DNA of 64,000 bases, from NCBI RefSeq assembly GCF_013184775.1, contig NZ_JAATVV010000005.1, forward strand, positions 248,001 through 312,000, written 5' to 3'. The notes below the pieces were generated by a model, which did no database searches, had not been told where the DNA came from, and saw only the letters and a program-made list of their open reading frames with translations. The translations under genes and the position numbers were made by a program. Source of the stretch: Martelella sp. HB161492. GTDB taxonomy: Bacteria > Pseudomonadota > Alphaproteobacteria > Rhizobiales > Rhizobiaceae. How positions within the stretch are numbered: position 1 is the first letter of the stretch; every line of letters begins with the position of its first letter. This document shows positions 25,789-34,420 of the stretch, one piece after another.

Positions 25789-26313
25789 TTGCGTAACAGA
25801 TTTCTGATCTTCACCGACTGGACGGCGCGCATTGCCGAGACCATGGCAATGATTCTGCTCTATGGTTTCTGCGCGTTGATGCTGGCCGAGGTGATCAGCC
25901 GGGCCGTGGTGCATACCAGCCTCGCGGTCTCCTGGGAATATAGCGCCTTCGCCATGGCGGCTGTCATCCTGCTCGGGCTCGGGCCGTCGCTCCGTCATGG
26001 CAAGCAGGTGCGGGTGTCGCTGCTGCTGGCGCGGGGCGGGCCGGGGTTTCGCATCGGCGTCGAGATCTTCGCAACCCTTGTCGGAATCGCGCTGGCGCTT
26101 CTCATGCTGAATGCCTTCTGGAGCGTGTTTTACACCTCGCTTGTGCGCGGCGTTAGGCAATCGAGCTATGTCAACACGCCGCTGGCAATCCCGCAATTCT
26201 TCGCGGTCATCGGCGCATTGGAGTTCGTGCTGGCGCTTGTTGCCCGGCTGGTGCGGCTGGTCAGTGGCCTTGAGCCGGATCTGATCGAGAAAGAGGAGGA
26301 CGCACTTGATTGA
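25789..26313 (+). CDS. dctQ: TRAP transporter small membrane subunit (DctQ)
   Basis: Small TRAP permease of 174 residues with four membrane segments. DctQ hallmarks: LMLAEVISRAVVHTSLAVSWE (the arrangement R..W-E at the second helix) and GPSLRHGKQVRVSLL. The chosen start is TTG at 25789, with AGGA 8 nt upstream, directly before the first helix; upstream in-frame sequence overlaps dctP and the hairpin. It overlaps dctM by 8 bp. It forms the membrane complex with DctM, driven by a Na+ or H+ gradient. Confidence 0.85.
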   Translation: MRNRFLIFTDWTARIAETMAMILLYGFCALMLAEVISRAVVHTSLAVSWEYSAFAMAAVILLGLGPSLRHGKQVRVSLLLARGGPGFRIGVEIFATLVGIALALLMLNAFWSVFYTSLVRGVRQSSYVNTPLAIPQFFAVIGALEFVLALVARLVRLVSGLEPDLIEKEEDALD

Positions 26314-27595
26314 GATCGCGCTTGTTGCCGTCCTGTTATTCGCAGCCCTTCTGGTGGGGTCCGTCTGGATCGGCCTGTCGCTGTTTGGCGGCGGCTATAT
26401 TCTGCTTGCGATTTACAAACCCAATATTCCGCTGGACGTGTTCGCCGGAAAACTGCTCTGGACGGCGGGCACATCGCAGGAGCTTCTGGCGCTGCCGCTC
26501 TTCATCCTGATGAGCGATATTCTCGTCACTGCCAAGCTCGGGCGTTCGCTGTTTTCGGGGCTTGCGCCCTGGGTCAGCCGGCTTCCTGGCGGACTTGTTC
26601 ATGTCAATGTTGCCGGTTCCACTTTGTTTGCCGCTGTTTCCGGGTCATCGGCTGCGACGACGGCCATTGTTGGCCGGGTTACGCTGCCCGAGCTTGAAGC
26701 CCATGGCTATGACCGGCGTCTCTCCATGGGGTCGCTTGCCGGCGCCGGAACGCTCGGGTTCCTGATCCCGCCATCGATCATCATGATTATCTATGGCGTG
26801 GTCTCCGAGCAGAGCATTCTGCGGCTGTTCATTGCCGGCATCATTCCCGGTCTGCTGCTGGCCTGCTGTTACAGTCTTTACATAGCCGTGCATCACACCG
26901 TGATTGGCGGCCATCAAGACCAGCGCCGTTACAGCTGGACCGAGCGGTGGAAAGGCCTTGCTGAAATCGGGCCGATGGCGGCGCTGATTGCCGGCATCAT
27001 GGGGTCGCTCTATTTCGGGCTGGCAAGCCCGACGGAACTGGCTGCGGTCGGCGTTCTCGGCGCCGTTATCCTGGCCGCCGTGCGGGGGGAGCTCAGCCTT
27101 TACAATCTGGCGCTCGCCGGACGCCGTGCGGTGCGCACCACTGCGATGATGGGGCTGATCCTTTTGGGGGCCGCTCTCCTGAATGCCGCCTTCGGATTTC
27201 TTGGCCTGCCACGCGCTGCCGCCGACTGGATCGCCAGTCTCGGCCTCTCGCCCTTCACACTGATTGCGGCGCTGCTGGCCTTCTATGTGGTGATCGGCAT
27301 GTTTCTTGATGGCACGTCGATCATCGTCATGACGCTGCCTGTGACACTGCCTTTGGTTACAGCCGCAGGTTTTGATCCGATCTGGTTTGGCATTTTTATT
27401 GTAATTGCAGTGGAAATATCACAGATAACGCCGCCAATAGGTTTCAATCTCTTCGTGATTCAGGCACAGACGGGTGAGACTGTCGGCAATCTTGTTCGTG
27501 CCGTCTTTCCGTTTTTCATGATATTGGTTGGATTTGCATTGCTTCTTGCAGCTTTTCCTCAAATCGTACTCTTTCTACCTGGACAGATGACATGA
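26306..27595 (+). CDS. dctM: TRAP transporter large membrane subunit (DctM)
   Basis: Large TRAP permease of 429 residues, about twelve membrane segments. Family motifs: LLALPLFILMSDILV, STLFAAVSGSSAATTAIVGR, SLAGAGTLGFLIPPSIIMII and, late in the protein, the GMFLDGTSIIVMTLPVTLPL and ITPPIGFNLFV signatures. The start is TTG at 26306, inside the end of dctQ, preceded by a strong AGAGGAGGA. It ends with ATGA shared with the GntR gene. Confidence 0.92.
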   Translation: MIEIALVAVLLFAALLVGSVWIGLSLFGGGYILLAIYKPNIPLDVFAGKLLWTAGTSQELLALPLFILMSDILVTAKLGRSLFSGLAPWVSRLPGGLVHVNVAGSTLFAAVSGSSAATTAIVGRVTLPELEAHGYDRRLSMGSLAGAGTLGFLIPPSIIMIIYGVVSEQSILRLFIAGIIPGLLLACCYSLYIAVHHTVIGGHQDQRRYSWTERWKGLAEIGPMAALIAGIMGSLYFGLASPTELAAVGVLGAVILAAVRGELSLYNLALAGRRAVRTTAMMGLILLGAALLNAAFGFLGLPRAAADWIASLGLSPFTLIAALLAFYVVIGMFLDGTSIIVMTLPVTLPLVTAAGFDPIWFGIFIVIAVEISQITPPIGFNLFVIQAQTGETVGNLVRAVFPFFMILVGFALLLAAFPQIVLFLPGQMT

Positions 27596-28317
27596 GCGCC
27601 CCACGACATAAGACCCTGACCCGTTCGCTGCGTGACAGCATCGTCGCCGGCAAATGGAAAGTCGGAGAGCGGTTGCCGCCCGAGGTCGATTTTGCCACGG
27701 AATGCGGTGTCAGCCGGACAACCCTGCGGCGCGCTTTGAGTGAGCTGGAGTCAGAAGGCCTGGTGGAGCGGCGTAAGCGCGTGGGAACGGTGATCGCCTC
27801 CCAGACGCCACAGCAGCATTTCCGGATGATGACCAACGGGATGTCGGAACTGCTGCAGGTGACGCGGGAAACCGTGCTCGATATCTGGTCGACCCGGCAT
27901 GTTGAAAACGGCTCGGTTGCGGTTCTCGGCAATCATGAAAGCTCCACGGGATACTGGCTCGAGATTGTCGGCGTGCGTCGCATGCCCGACCGGATCCGCC
28001 CGTTCAGCTGGACGAAAATGTATGTCACGGGTGCCTTTGCCGGTATCGAACCAGCACTGTCACGGCAAAATCTCGGTTCCGTCTATGCCCTGATCGAAGA
28101 GATCTTCTCCTGTCCGATTGCGCGACTGACCCAGTCTGTCGATGCCATTGCCTGTCCGGCCATCGCCGCCGATGCCATCGGCCTTACCCCGGGCGCACCG
28201 GCTCTGAGCATCGACGCCGAACTGTTCGATGCCAAGGGGCAGCTGGTGGAGATCAGCCAGGCGATTTATGACCCGACACGCTTTCGTGTCCGCTCGGATG
28301 TCTGGCTCGACAAGTAA
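27592..28317 (+). CDS. GntR-family regulator, HutC subfamily
   Basis: Regulator of 241 residues. N-terminal GntR winged helix at residues ~8-72 (LTRSLRDSIVAGKWKVGERL, then EVDFATECGVSRTTLRRALS and ELESEGLVERRKRVGTVI). The C-terminal UTRA ligand domain spans ~95-240 and ends in DPTRFRVRSDVW, a frequent HutC ending. Translationally coupled to dctM, so it is the last gene of the hyuAB-dctPQM operon and most likely its autoregulating repressor. The ligand would be the transported compound or a hydrolysis product. Confidence 0.92.
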   Translation: MSAPRHKTLTRSLRDSIVAGKWKVGERLPPEVDFATECGVSRTTLRRALSELESEGLVERRKRVGTVIASQTPQQHFRMMTNGMSELLQVTRETVLDIWSTRHVENGSVAVLGNHESSTGYWLEIVGVRRMPDRIRPFSWTKMYVTGAFAGIEPALSRQNLGSVYALIEEIFSCPIARLTQSVDAIACPAIAADAIGLTPGAPALSIDAELFDAKGQLVEISQAIYDPTRFRVRSDVWLDK

Positions 28318-28611
28318 GTTGAGTGGCCGGGCGAAGCCCTTCACCTGATTTTGGTGGCAATTGTCAGGATATGACTGTTCTTTGTCGCCAAACCGGTCTA
28401 GAACGGTTCCATGAGTTTATATCCACTTACGTTTTCATCGCGTATCGGATCGCGAACCGATTTTGAGTTTCGCAAAGCGCGATGTGGCGGTTCAACAGAT
28501 TAGGACCATGCTCGTTTGTCCGGACACAGGGCGCTGACACCGTCATTGCCACGGGCAAGCCTTCCGTGTCCTGCCGAGCCTTCCCCACCAAGAGCAACAA
28601 TTTTCTTCGTC
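28318..28611. other. Intergenic region between GntR and diguanylate cyclase genes
   Basis: 294 bp without a supportable gene. AACCG/CGGTT arms lie at 28391-28407, and CATCGCG (28436-28442) is the reverse complement of CGCGATG (28478-28484), enclosing a smaller ATCGG/CCGAT pair. These could fold as a terminator-like structure for the preceding operon, but no T tract is seen. Confidence 0.4.
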
Positions 28612-29709
28612 ATGATCGTGGCAGACCCTTCCCTGATTGCGGCCTTGTTCGGCAAGCTCGGTATCGCCGCTGTGGTGGTGCTGATCTACCGCATGATCCG
28701 GCATTCCGGCATTCCGGTGGGCTGGTCTGAGCTGGCGACGGGGATTGCCTTTGCGCTGGGGGCGATCGCAAGCATGATCAATCCACTCGAAATTGCTCCC
28801 GGCATCATGATTGATGCGCGCAATGTCATGGTGGCGATGGCGACGGTCTTTGGCGGTTTCTGGGCTGGATTGCTGGCGGCGGTGCTCGTCACGGGTGCGC
28901 GGGTCCTGATCGGTGGTGCCGGTGTCGAGATTGCAGTGCTGTCGATCATGATCTCGCTGGCTGCAGGCCTTGCCTATCGCGGGCTGAAGGGGCAGCGGCA
29001 CAACCTCATCGGCCTTGGCCTTGTCGGCTTGTCGCTGTCGATAACCTTCGCCACGCCCTTTCTGTTTTTGCCGTCCGCGACAGTGCTGCCTTTGCTGCAA
29101 TCCACCTGGGTTGCGATCACGGTCAGCAATATTGCGGGTGCGATGATCATGGGCGGTGCGTTGGCCGCCGAAGACCGGCTTGAGAATGCCTATGGCGAAC
29201 TGCGCCTGGCGGCGATGACGGATCCGCTGACCGGTCTGAAGAACCGGCGGCAGCTCGACAGGCTCATCAATTCCTGGCATGCCGGCGCCTTTGCGGCGGA
29301 TACGATTTTCACCGCCATGCTAATCGATGTTGATCATTTCAAATCCGTCAACGACGCCCACGGGCATTCGCTCGGTGATGACGTGCTGAAGGAGATCGCC
29401 GGCATTGTCTCACGTCGCGTGCGGCGCAACGATCTGGCCGTGCGTTTCGGTGGCGACGAGATTGTGATTATCATGCCCGACTGTTCGGCGCGACGGGGCC
29501 TGGCCGTGGCCGAAGGTATCCGCGGTAAGGTGGCGCAGACGTCGTTCTATGCTGAAGGAGAGCTGTTCTCCGTGACGGTGAGCATAGGGGTTGCCGCCCA
29601 TTCGGCGTCAACGGCGGGTCTCAGCCGGTTGCTAGATGCCGCTGACCGGGCGCTTTATCGGGCCAAGGCAGAAGGCCGGAACCGCTGTTTCCTGCTGGAA
29701 GAGGTGTGA
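28612..29709 (+). CDS. Membrane diguanylate cyclase (LytS-type 5TM sensor + GGDEF)
   Basis: Inner-membrane signalling enzyme of 365 residues. Residues ~1-190 hold six or so hydrophobic segments resembling the 5TM receptor of LytS-YhcK type (IDARNVMVAMATVFGGFWAG, then TGARVLIGGAG). Residues ~205-360 are a GGDEF domain (MTDPLTGLKNRRQLDRLI, FTAMLIDVDHFKSVNDAHGH). The active-site signature reads GGDEI instead of GGDEF, with an RxxD inhibitory site (RRND) five residues before it, so c-di-GMP synthesis with product feedback is likely but the last signature residue is unusual. Start ATG 28612 is chosen because the protein begins at the first helix; no good ribosome site is visible. Stands alone. Confidence 0.85.
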   Translation: MIVADPSLIAALFGKLGIAAVVVLIYRMIRHSGIPVGWSELATGIAFALGAIASMINPLEIAPGIMIDARNVMVAMATVFGGFWAGLLAAVLVTGARVLIGGAGVEIAVLSIMISLAAGLAYRGLKGQRHNLIGLGLVGLSLSITFATPFLFLPSATVLPLLQSTWVAITVSNIAGAMIMGGALAAEDRLENAYGELRLAAMTDPLTGLKNRRQLDRLINSWHAGAFAADTIFTAMLIDVDHFKSVNDAHGHSLGDDVLKEIAGIVSRRVRRNDLAVRFGGDEIVIIMPDCSARRGLAVAEGIRGKVAQTSFYAEGELFSVTVSIGVAAHSASTAGLSRLLDAADRALYRAKAEGRNRCFLLEEV

Positions 29710-29748
29710 TCCCGCACGGCCGCGCCGCGCAGGATCATCGTCAAAGTG

Positions 29749-30339
29749 TCAGGTGCGGTTGTCAAAATAGGCACGGGCCTGCTCTAGGCACTTGCGATAG
29801 ACGCTGAGGTCACCGAGAAAATCGTCACTTTCGACATTTTCGCAGATGAAGGCGCCGCCGCTTTCCACCGCGGCCGTGTCCAGCATCAGATTATCGGCCA
29901 TGCCGTGATCTTCAACCATCAGCCCGTCGGGGCCTCGAGTGACGCCATCGATCTTTTCCAGCGGTATGCCGCTGTAAAAATCGCCGGTCAGGCGGGTGAA
30001 ATAATCCCGACCGCTGTTGGAATAGGCAAAGACCGGCTTGTTCTGCGCACGCATATAGCCAACTTCATAGGCCGTTCCGATATCGGCTGAGATGCCGCGA
30101 AATGGCGTGAGGTTGGCGACGATGAAGTCGGCTTCATCCATCTTGCGTTCATTGGCAAGGCCGATCGCAACGCCGAAGCGGAAGGCAGTCAGGCCTTCCG
30201 GGTTGAGATCGTCTTCTGCCAGTGTCGAAGGATCAAAACCATATTCCAGCGCCATTTCGCCCTTGATCCGCATGACCTCGGAGGCGTTGCGGAAGAAAAC
30301 GTCAGGTCCGGCGATATAGACTTTTTTACGCGCACTCAT
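29749..30339 (-). CDS. Nucleoside 2-deoxyribosyltransferase
   Basis: Cytoplasmic enzyme of 196 residues that exchanges or hydrolyses the base of 2'-deoxyribonucleosides. Family features: KKVYIAGPDVFF at the N-terminus, DEADFIVANLTPFRG (residues ~68-82) and the active-site block ADIGTAYEVGYMRA with the nucleophile Glu expected at position 92. Last gene of a minus-strand operon; its ATG overlaps the stop of the preceding gene by four bases. Co-transcription with a THI5/NMT1-type ABC importer suggests that the imported compound is a nucleobase, nucleoside or base-like molecule. It could act in base salvage or sanitising; not decided by sequence. Confidence 0.88.
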   Translation of the reverse strand: MSARKKVYIAGPDVFFRNASEVMRIKGEMALEYGFDPSTLAEDDLNPEGLTAFRFGVAIGLANERKMDEADFIVANLTPFRGISADIGTAYEVGYMRAQNKPVFAYSNSGRDYFTRLTGDFYSGIPLEKIDGVTRGPDGLMVEDHGMADNLMLDTAAVESGGAFICENVESDDFLGDLSVYRKCLEQARAYFDNRT

Positions 30340-30917
30340 TCAAGCTTGCCCGCATCCAGAGCGCCAAGGATCCATGTGCGCCAGGTCGTGTCGCGGCCGT
30401 CCTTTTCAGGGATGACCTTCGAGGCCTCTTCCATGAAGAAGCGGTAGTCACGGCCCATTTCCTGACCACGCCTGGTGTGCATGTCGAGGGCGACATCGGG
30501 GATTTCCGGCAGGCGCTCGCCAAGTTCCATCGAGCGGCGGGCCCAGTTGACGAGATCATCCGAGGTGCGCTCTTTTTCGGACCCGGCAATCAGGCGGATC
30601 AGATGGGCGGCGAACAGGAAGCGGTCGCCGATCGGGCGCGGATAGCGCTTGTGCTGCTGATAGAGGGTTTCGGCAATCACCGGCAGATTGACATTGCCGG
30701 TTCCGACATCTTCCACCGCGATGACACAGAGCCGCGACCACAGCATTTCTTCCATCTCAGGGCTGGTAAGAAACATTTCCCAGCCGAGCAGAATGGCATT
30801 TTCCAGCATGCCGCGTCGTAAGCATTTCTGCAACGCCGAGATCACCTCGTCGGCCGGAAAGCCGCTATGCGTGGTCGTGCGCTGCCAGGGATCCGGCGGT
30901 TGTTGAACCTTGATCAT
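30336..30917 (-). CDS. Helical protein resembling the C-terminal domain of RarA/MgsA clamp-loader-like ATPases
   Basis: All-helical protein of 193 residues without an ATPase domain. DEVISALQKCLRRGMLENAI, then LWSRLCVIAVEDVGTGNVNL and, near the end, LDMHTRRGQEMGRDYRFFME resemble the helical C-terminal region of RarA/MgsA, where an 'A.EDIG' stretch and a 'H..G...G' stretch occur. A stand-alone copy in a transport/deoxyribosyltransferase operon is unusual. Start: ATG at 30915-30917, placing GGAGA 5 nt upstream; an earlier ATG would put the ribosome site inside the gene. Overlaps the deoxyribosyltransferase start by 4 bp and follows the second permease by 24 bp. Family call is tentative; function not known. 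Confidence 0.6.
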   Translation of the reverse strand: MIKVQQPPDPWQRTTTHSGFPADEVISALQKCLRRGMLENAILLGWEMFLTSPEMEEMLWSRLCVIAVEDVGTGNVNLPVIAETLYQQHKRYPRPIGDRFLFAAHLIRLIAGSEKERTSDDLVNWARRSMELGERLPEIPDVALDMHTRRGQEMGRDYRFFMEEASKVIPEKDGRDTTWRTWILGALDAGKLE

Positions 30918-30941
30918 GATAGTCTCCATTGGTTGCGGCGC

Positions 30942-31688
30942 TTACGACCAGCGTGCTCTGATGGCACGTTCGGCCCGCTGCGCAAGGAAGAAGCAGATGA
31001 TCGCGGCGATGGCCGCCACGAGCGATGTGCCAAGGGCACGCTCCATGGCAAAGCGACCGGTCGCTTCACGAAAGAGATAGCCAAGACCTGACCGCCCCAT
31101 CAGGAACTCGGCGAGAATGGCTGCCAGAACGGCCTCCGGAACGATCAGCCGGAAGGCGATCATCATGTTCGGCACAGCGGAGGGCAGTACGAGACGGGCG
31201 AAGCGCTGAAACCGGCTGGCGCCGAAGACGGCAAAAAGATCGGGGGCGCCCTTTGGCAGATCGGCAAGGCCTGCCCCAGTGAAGACGAAGGTCGGGAAGA
31301 AGGCCGAGACGGCGACAATGGCAACGACGGTGGAAATGTCGTAGCCCAGAACGCGCGCCATGATCGGGATCAGCGCGACGATCGGGATCGAGGAGAAGAT
31401 CAGACCGATCGGGGTCAGCATGCCGGAGAGCAGTCGCGACGACCAGGCGAGCACGGCCACCAGAATACCGAGCACGAAACCGATGACAAGGCCGGCGGCA
31501 GCGGTGAAAAGCGTCTGGCCGGCATTGGCGAGATAAAGGCCCGGATTGGCAATAATATCGCGGGCAACCGGCATAGGACCGGGCAGGACAATCGAATTGA
31601 GCTCAGCCAGCGCCACCCAGGCTTCCCACGCGGCAAGCACGGCAAGGATGGACCAGTTGCGGGCAAAAAAACGGCGCATCATCGTCAT
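30942..31688 (-). CDS. ABC transporter permease 2 (NMT1/THI5-type importer)
   Basis: Inner-membrane permease of 248 residues, TauC/SsuC/ThiX-type (BPD_transp_1). About six membrane segments. The EAA-like coupling loop is GASRFQRFARLVLPSAVPNM, followed by ILAEFLMGRSGLGYLF. Start: ATG at 31686-31688 overlapping the stop of permease 1 by four bases. A much longer open frame reaching 32333 is an out-of-frame readthrough of the upstream permease and is rejected. Works with the permease encoded just upstream. Confidence 0.9.
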   Translation of the reverse strand: MTMMRRFFARNWSILAVLAAWEAWVALAELNSIVLPGPMPVARDIIANPGLYLANAGQTLFTAAAGLVIGFVLGILVAVLAWSSRLLSGMLTPIGLIFSSIPIVALIPIMARVLGYDISTVVAIVAVSAFFPTFVFTGAGLADLPKGAPDLFAVFGASRFQRFARLVLPSAVPNMMIAFRLIVPEAVLAAILAEFLMGRSGLGYLFREATGRFAMERALGTSLVAAIAAIICFFLAQRAERAIRARWS

Positions 31689-32440
31689 CCGAACCTCCGC
31701 TGCACGGCCCGTTCGGCAAGCCCCATCAGCCCGTAGGCGATCAGCGAGGTCAGCGTTGCGACCAGCACGGCCGACCAGAGCAGCGGGATCTGGAAATTCT
31801 GCATGCCGGAAATCATCAAAAGGCCGAGACCGCGCGACGCGCCGAACCACTCGCCGACAATCGCCCCCATGAAGGCAACCGGGACGGCGAGTTTCAGTCC
31901 TGAGACGATGGCCGGCAGCGCGGCTGGAAACTCCAGCCGGGCAAAGCGGGTGAAAGGTCTGGCGCCGAGCACGGAAAAGAGGTCCTGATGGGCGCGATGC
32001 GCGCTTTCCAGCCCCGAGGTGGTGGCGACATAGACGAGATAGAAGACCGCAAGGGCGGATATGGCGGGGGGAATGCTGTCGCGGGGCAGCAGCACCATGA
32101 AGACGGGGGCGAGGGCGATGGCCGGTGTGGCATGGATCACCGCGACCAGCTGATCGATACCGGCGCGCGCCGGGCGGAAAAGACGGACAATCATGGCGAT
32201 GCCAAGCCCGATGACGATGCCTAGCCCGTAACCGATCAGCACCGACGAAAAGCTTGCCGCCGCCGCGCGGCCGATCAGCGTGTGATGGGCCGGATCGAAG
32301 AGATAGGCGAGAACGGCGGTCAGCGTCGGCCAAGTGAAACCGGCCAGCCGATAGACGCCGATCAGTTGCCAGGCGCCGAGAAAAACGGCAACCCCCAGAA
32401 TGCCTGGCAGGACGCGCTTGGTGGCGGCGGCAGGTCTCAT
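31685..32440 (-). CDS. ABC transporter permease 1 (NMT1/THI5-type importer)
   Basis: Permease of 251 residues, same superfamily as its downstream partner but clearly different in sequence. Coupling loop GARPFTRFARLEFPAALPAI, then MGAIVGEWFGASRGLGLLMI. The ATG overlaps the ATPase stop (ATGA). Two non-identical permeases imply a heterodimeric channel, as in RibXY-like and some pyrimidine/thiamine-precursor importers; most family members use a homodimer. Confidence 0.9.
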   Translation of the reverse strand: MRPAAATKRVLPGILGVAVFLGAWQLIGVYRLAGFTWPTLTAVLAYLFDPAHHTLIGRAAAASFSSVLIGYGLGIVIGLGIAMIVRLFRPARAGIDQLVAVIHATPAIALAPVFMVLLPRDSIPPAISALAVFYLVYVATTSGLESAHRAHQDLFSVLGARPFTRFARLEFPAALPAIVSGLKLAVPVAFMGAIVGEWFGASRGLGLLMISGMQNFQIPLLWSAVLVATLTSLIAYGLMGLAERAVQRRFG

Positions 32441-33246
32441 GGCTGATGCCCTTCGGGTTCCAGCGCCATCGTTAGTTCATCGACCAGATGGTGGAATTCG
32501 GCAGAACGCATCACGGAGGGGTCGCGCGGGCGGGCAAAGGGGACAGCGAGGTCGCGGATTACCCGGCCGGGACGGCCGCTCATCACCAGAATGCGGTCGG
32601 CGAGAAACAGCGCTTCGTCGACGGAATGGGTCACCAGCAGCGTCGTCAGCGTTCGGGCGCTCCAGATACGCTGCAATTCGACATTCATATGCCGGCGGGT
32701 GACGGCATCAAGGGCGCCGAAGGGTTCATCAAGCAGCAGCACGTCAGGTTCGAGAGCCAGTGCGCGGGCAATGGAAGCACGCTGGCGCATGCCGCCGGAA
32801 AGCTGGCTCGGACGTGCCTTTTCGAAGCCGGTAAGGCCGACCAGGCCTAGAAGTTCTGTGATACGGGCCTTGTCGACCGGCTTGCCTGCAACGCGGAACG
32901 GCAGTTCGACATTCTTTTCAATTGAAAGCCAGGGGAGCAGCGCATGGTCCTGAAACGCAACACCCAGGCGATGATCGGCGGAAAGCGCCTTCGGCGTCGA
33001 CTGTTCGATTTCAACGGTGCCCTCACTGGCGGCCTCAAGCCCTGCAACCAGGCGTAGGATCGTGCTTTTGCCACAGCCGGAAGGGCCCAGAATGGCGACG
33101 AACTCGCCCTCTTTCACGTCGACATTGATCGATTCAAGCGCGGTCAGTTCGCGCCCGTCATCAAGACGGAAACGTTTGGCGACATCGGCCAGGCGAATGG
33201 CGGCGGTCTTGGTCAAGGCCTGCTCCGGGTTTACGGCTTTCCGCAT
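32437..33246 (-). CDS. ABC transporter ATP-binding protein (NMT1/THI5-type importer)
   Basis: ATPase of 269 residues with one ABC domain: Walker [11 protein letters not shown]-loop AFQDHALLPW, signature LSGGMRQRASIARAL, Walker B VLLLDEPFGALDAVT, H-loop VTHSVDEAL. This is the TauB/SsuB/ThiZ group. The ATG at 33244-33246 has no ribosome site, whereas an in-frame TTG at 33214-33216 has GGAG 6 nt upstream, so the true protein may be 10 residues shorter. Overlaps permease 1 by 4 bp and follows the binding-protein gene by 67 bp. Confidence 0.9.
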   Translation of the reverse strand: MRKAVNPEQALTKTAAIRLADVAKRFRLDDGRELTALESINVDVKEGEFVAILGPSGCGKSTILRLVAGLEAASEGTVEIEQSTPKALSADHRLGVAFQDHALLPWLSIEKNVELPFRVAGKPVDKARITELLGLVGLTGFEKARPSQLSGGMRQRASIARALALEPDVLLLDEPFGALDAVTRRHMNVELQRIWSARTLTTLLVTHSVDEALFLADRILVMSGRPGRVIRDLAVPFARPRDPSVMRSAEFHHLVDELTMALEPEGHQP

Positions 33247-33313
33247 AATGCGGGTTCAAAAGGAAGGGGACCGGCAGCTGAAACGGGCGGAGCTGCCGGA
33301 TCCTGTCTCAGCG

Positions 33314-34339
33314 TCAGAGCTGTTTCAGCGCTTCTTCCAGCGGGCCGAGATCAACGATGTCGGCTGCGGCCGGAATATTTTCGATACCGGCTGCCGCTGC
33401 AACGGGCGCGCAATTGGTATCGACCAGCGTTGCGTCGAACCAGAACGGGCCCGGCGCGCCCGGCGCGGTGATGAGCGGCATTTCAAGCTCGCTCTGGCGG
33501 GTGGTCTGATCAATATTGAGGCCGAAATCGGCGCCGAACTTTTCGACCGCCAGCTTGGCGCCGACGCTCGGATCCTTGCCGTTTTCAATCCAGCCGCGGG
33601 CAAGCGCCTTCAGATAGGCGACGACGAGATCGCGGTTTTCCTTGACATAGGCGCGCGAGGCGACGATCGGGCCTGCCGGTACGTTATAGCCGAGATCGGA
33701 GAACTTCGTGACAAAGAAGTCCTTGCCCTCAACCAGACCCATCTGCTCGAAGGTGATCGGCTGGTTGGTGGCAAAGGCCATATAGGCATCGCCGTCACCG
33801 GCCAAAAGCGGCTCGGGCGAGAAGCCGGTCGGAACCAGTTCGAATTCCTGCGGCAGGCCGGCCTGCTTCAGCACAAAATCAATGGTGTTCTTGTCAGCTG
33901 GCAACTGGCTCAGGATCTTCTTGCCGACCAGATCCTTCGGTGTCTTGATCGGGTCCTTGGCCATCGACATCAATGCCGCCGGGCTCTGCGGGAAGGCCGC
34001 GCCCAGAACAACGAAATCATTGCCGCGATTAATCGCTTCAAACAGAGGCACCCAGTCGCCGCCGGCATAATCGGCCTGACCGGCTGCCAGCTGCACCAGC
34101 ACGCCAGGGGCATTCGGACCGCCGGGCGTATATTTGATGTCGATGCCTTCATCGGCAAAATAGCCGTTCTCGATCCCGACCCAGAGGCCGGCATATTCGG
34201 CATTCGGGATCCAGCCGAGCGCGGTGGTAACCGGGGTCAGGCCCTGGGCGAAGGAGAGACGCGGTGCTGCAAGACCGGCGATGGCCGCACCGCCAAGGGC
34301 GATGAAGGAGCGGCGGGAAAACGAAGGAAATTGTGTCAT
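33314..34339 (-). CDS. ABC transporter substrate-binding protein, THI5/NMT1-like, Tat-exported
   Basis: Periplasmic binding protein of 341 residues. The N-terminus has a twin-arginine signal (SRRSFIALGGAAIAGLAAP). Mature fold of the NMT1/THI5 family: TTALGWIPNAEYAGLWVGIE, YFADEGIDIKY, LAAGQADYAGGDWVPLFEA. Relatives bind hydroxymethylpyrimidine-type thiamine precursors, riboflavin or other aromatic bases; the linked deoxyribosyltransferase supports a base-like ligand. Start ATG 34337-34339, or TTG two codons earlier with AGGG upstream. First gene of the six-gene minus-strand operon and divergent from the RpiR regulator. Confidence 0.88.
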   Translation of the reverse strand: MTQFPSFSRRSFIALGGAAIAGLAAPRLSFAQGLTPVTTALGWIPNAEYAGLWVGIENGYFADEGIDIKYTPGGPNAPGVLVQLAAGQADYAGGDWVPLFEAINRGNDFVVLGAAFPQSPAALMSMAKDPIKTPKDLVGKKILSQLPADKNTIDFVLKQAGLPQEFELVPTGFSPEPLLAGDGDAYMAFATNQPITFEQMGLVEGKDFFVTKFSDLGYNVPAGPIVASRAYVKENRDLVVAYLKALARGWIENGKDPSVGAKLAVEKFGADFGLNIDQTTRQSELEMPLITAPGAPGPFWFDATLVDTNCAPVAAAAGIENIPAAADIVDLGPLEEALKQL

Positions 34340-34420
34340 TGGCAATCGGAACCCTGTAGGAGGAAAGGGAGAGAAGCGGGTGAGACGATGTACGTTTTGT
34401 TATATTTCTTTTGCGTCTCT

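Noticed and set aside
30942-32333. Single 463-residue reading of the permease region
   Set aside because: The first ~215 residues are out-of-frame translation of permease 1 (Arg/His-rich, no helices). The real permease 2 starts at 31688.
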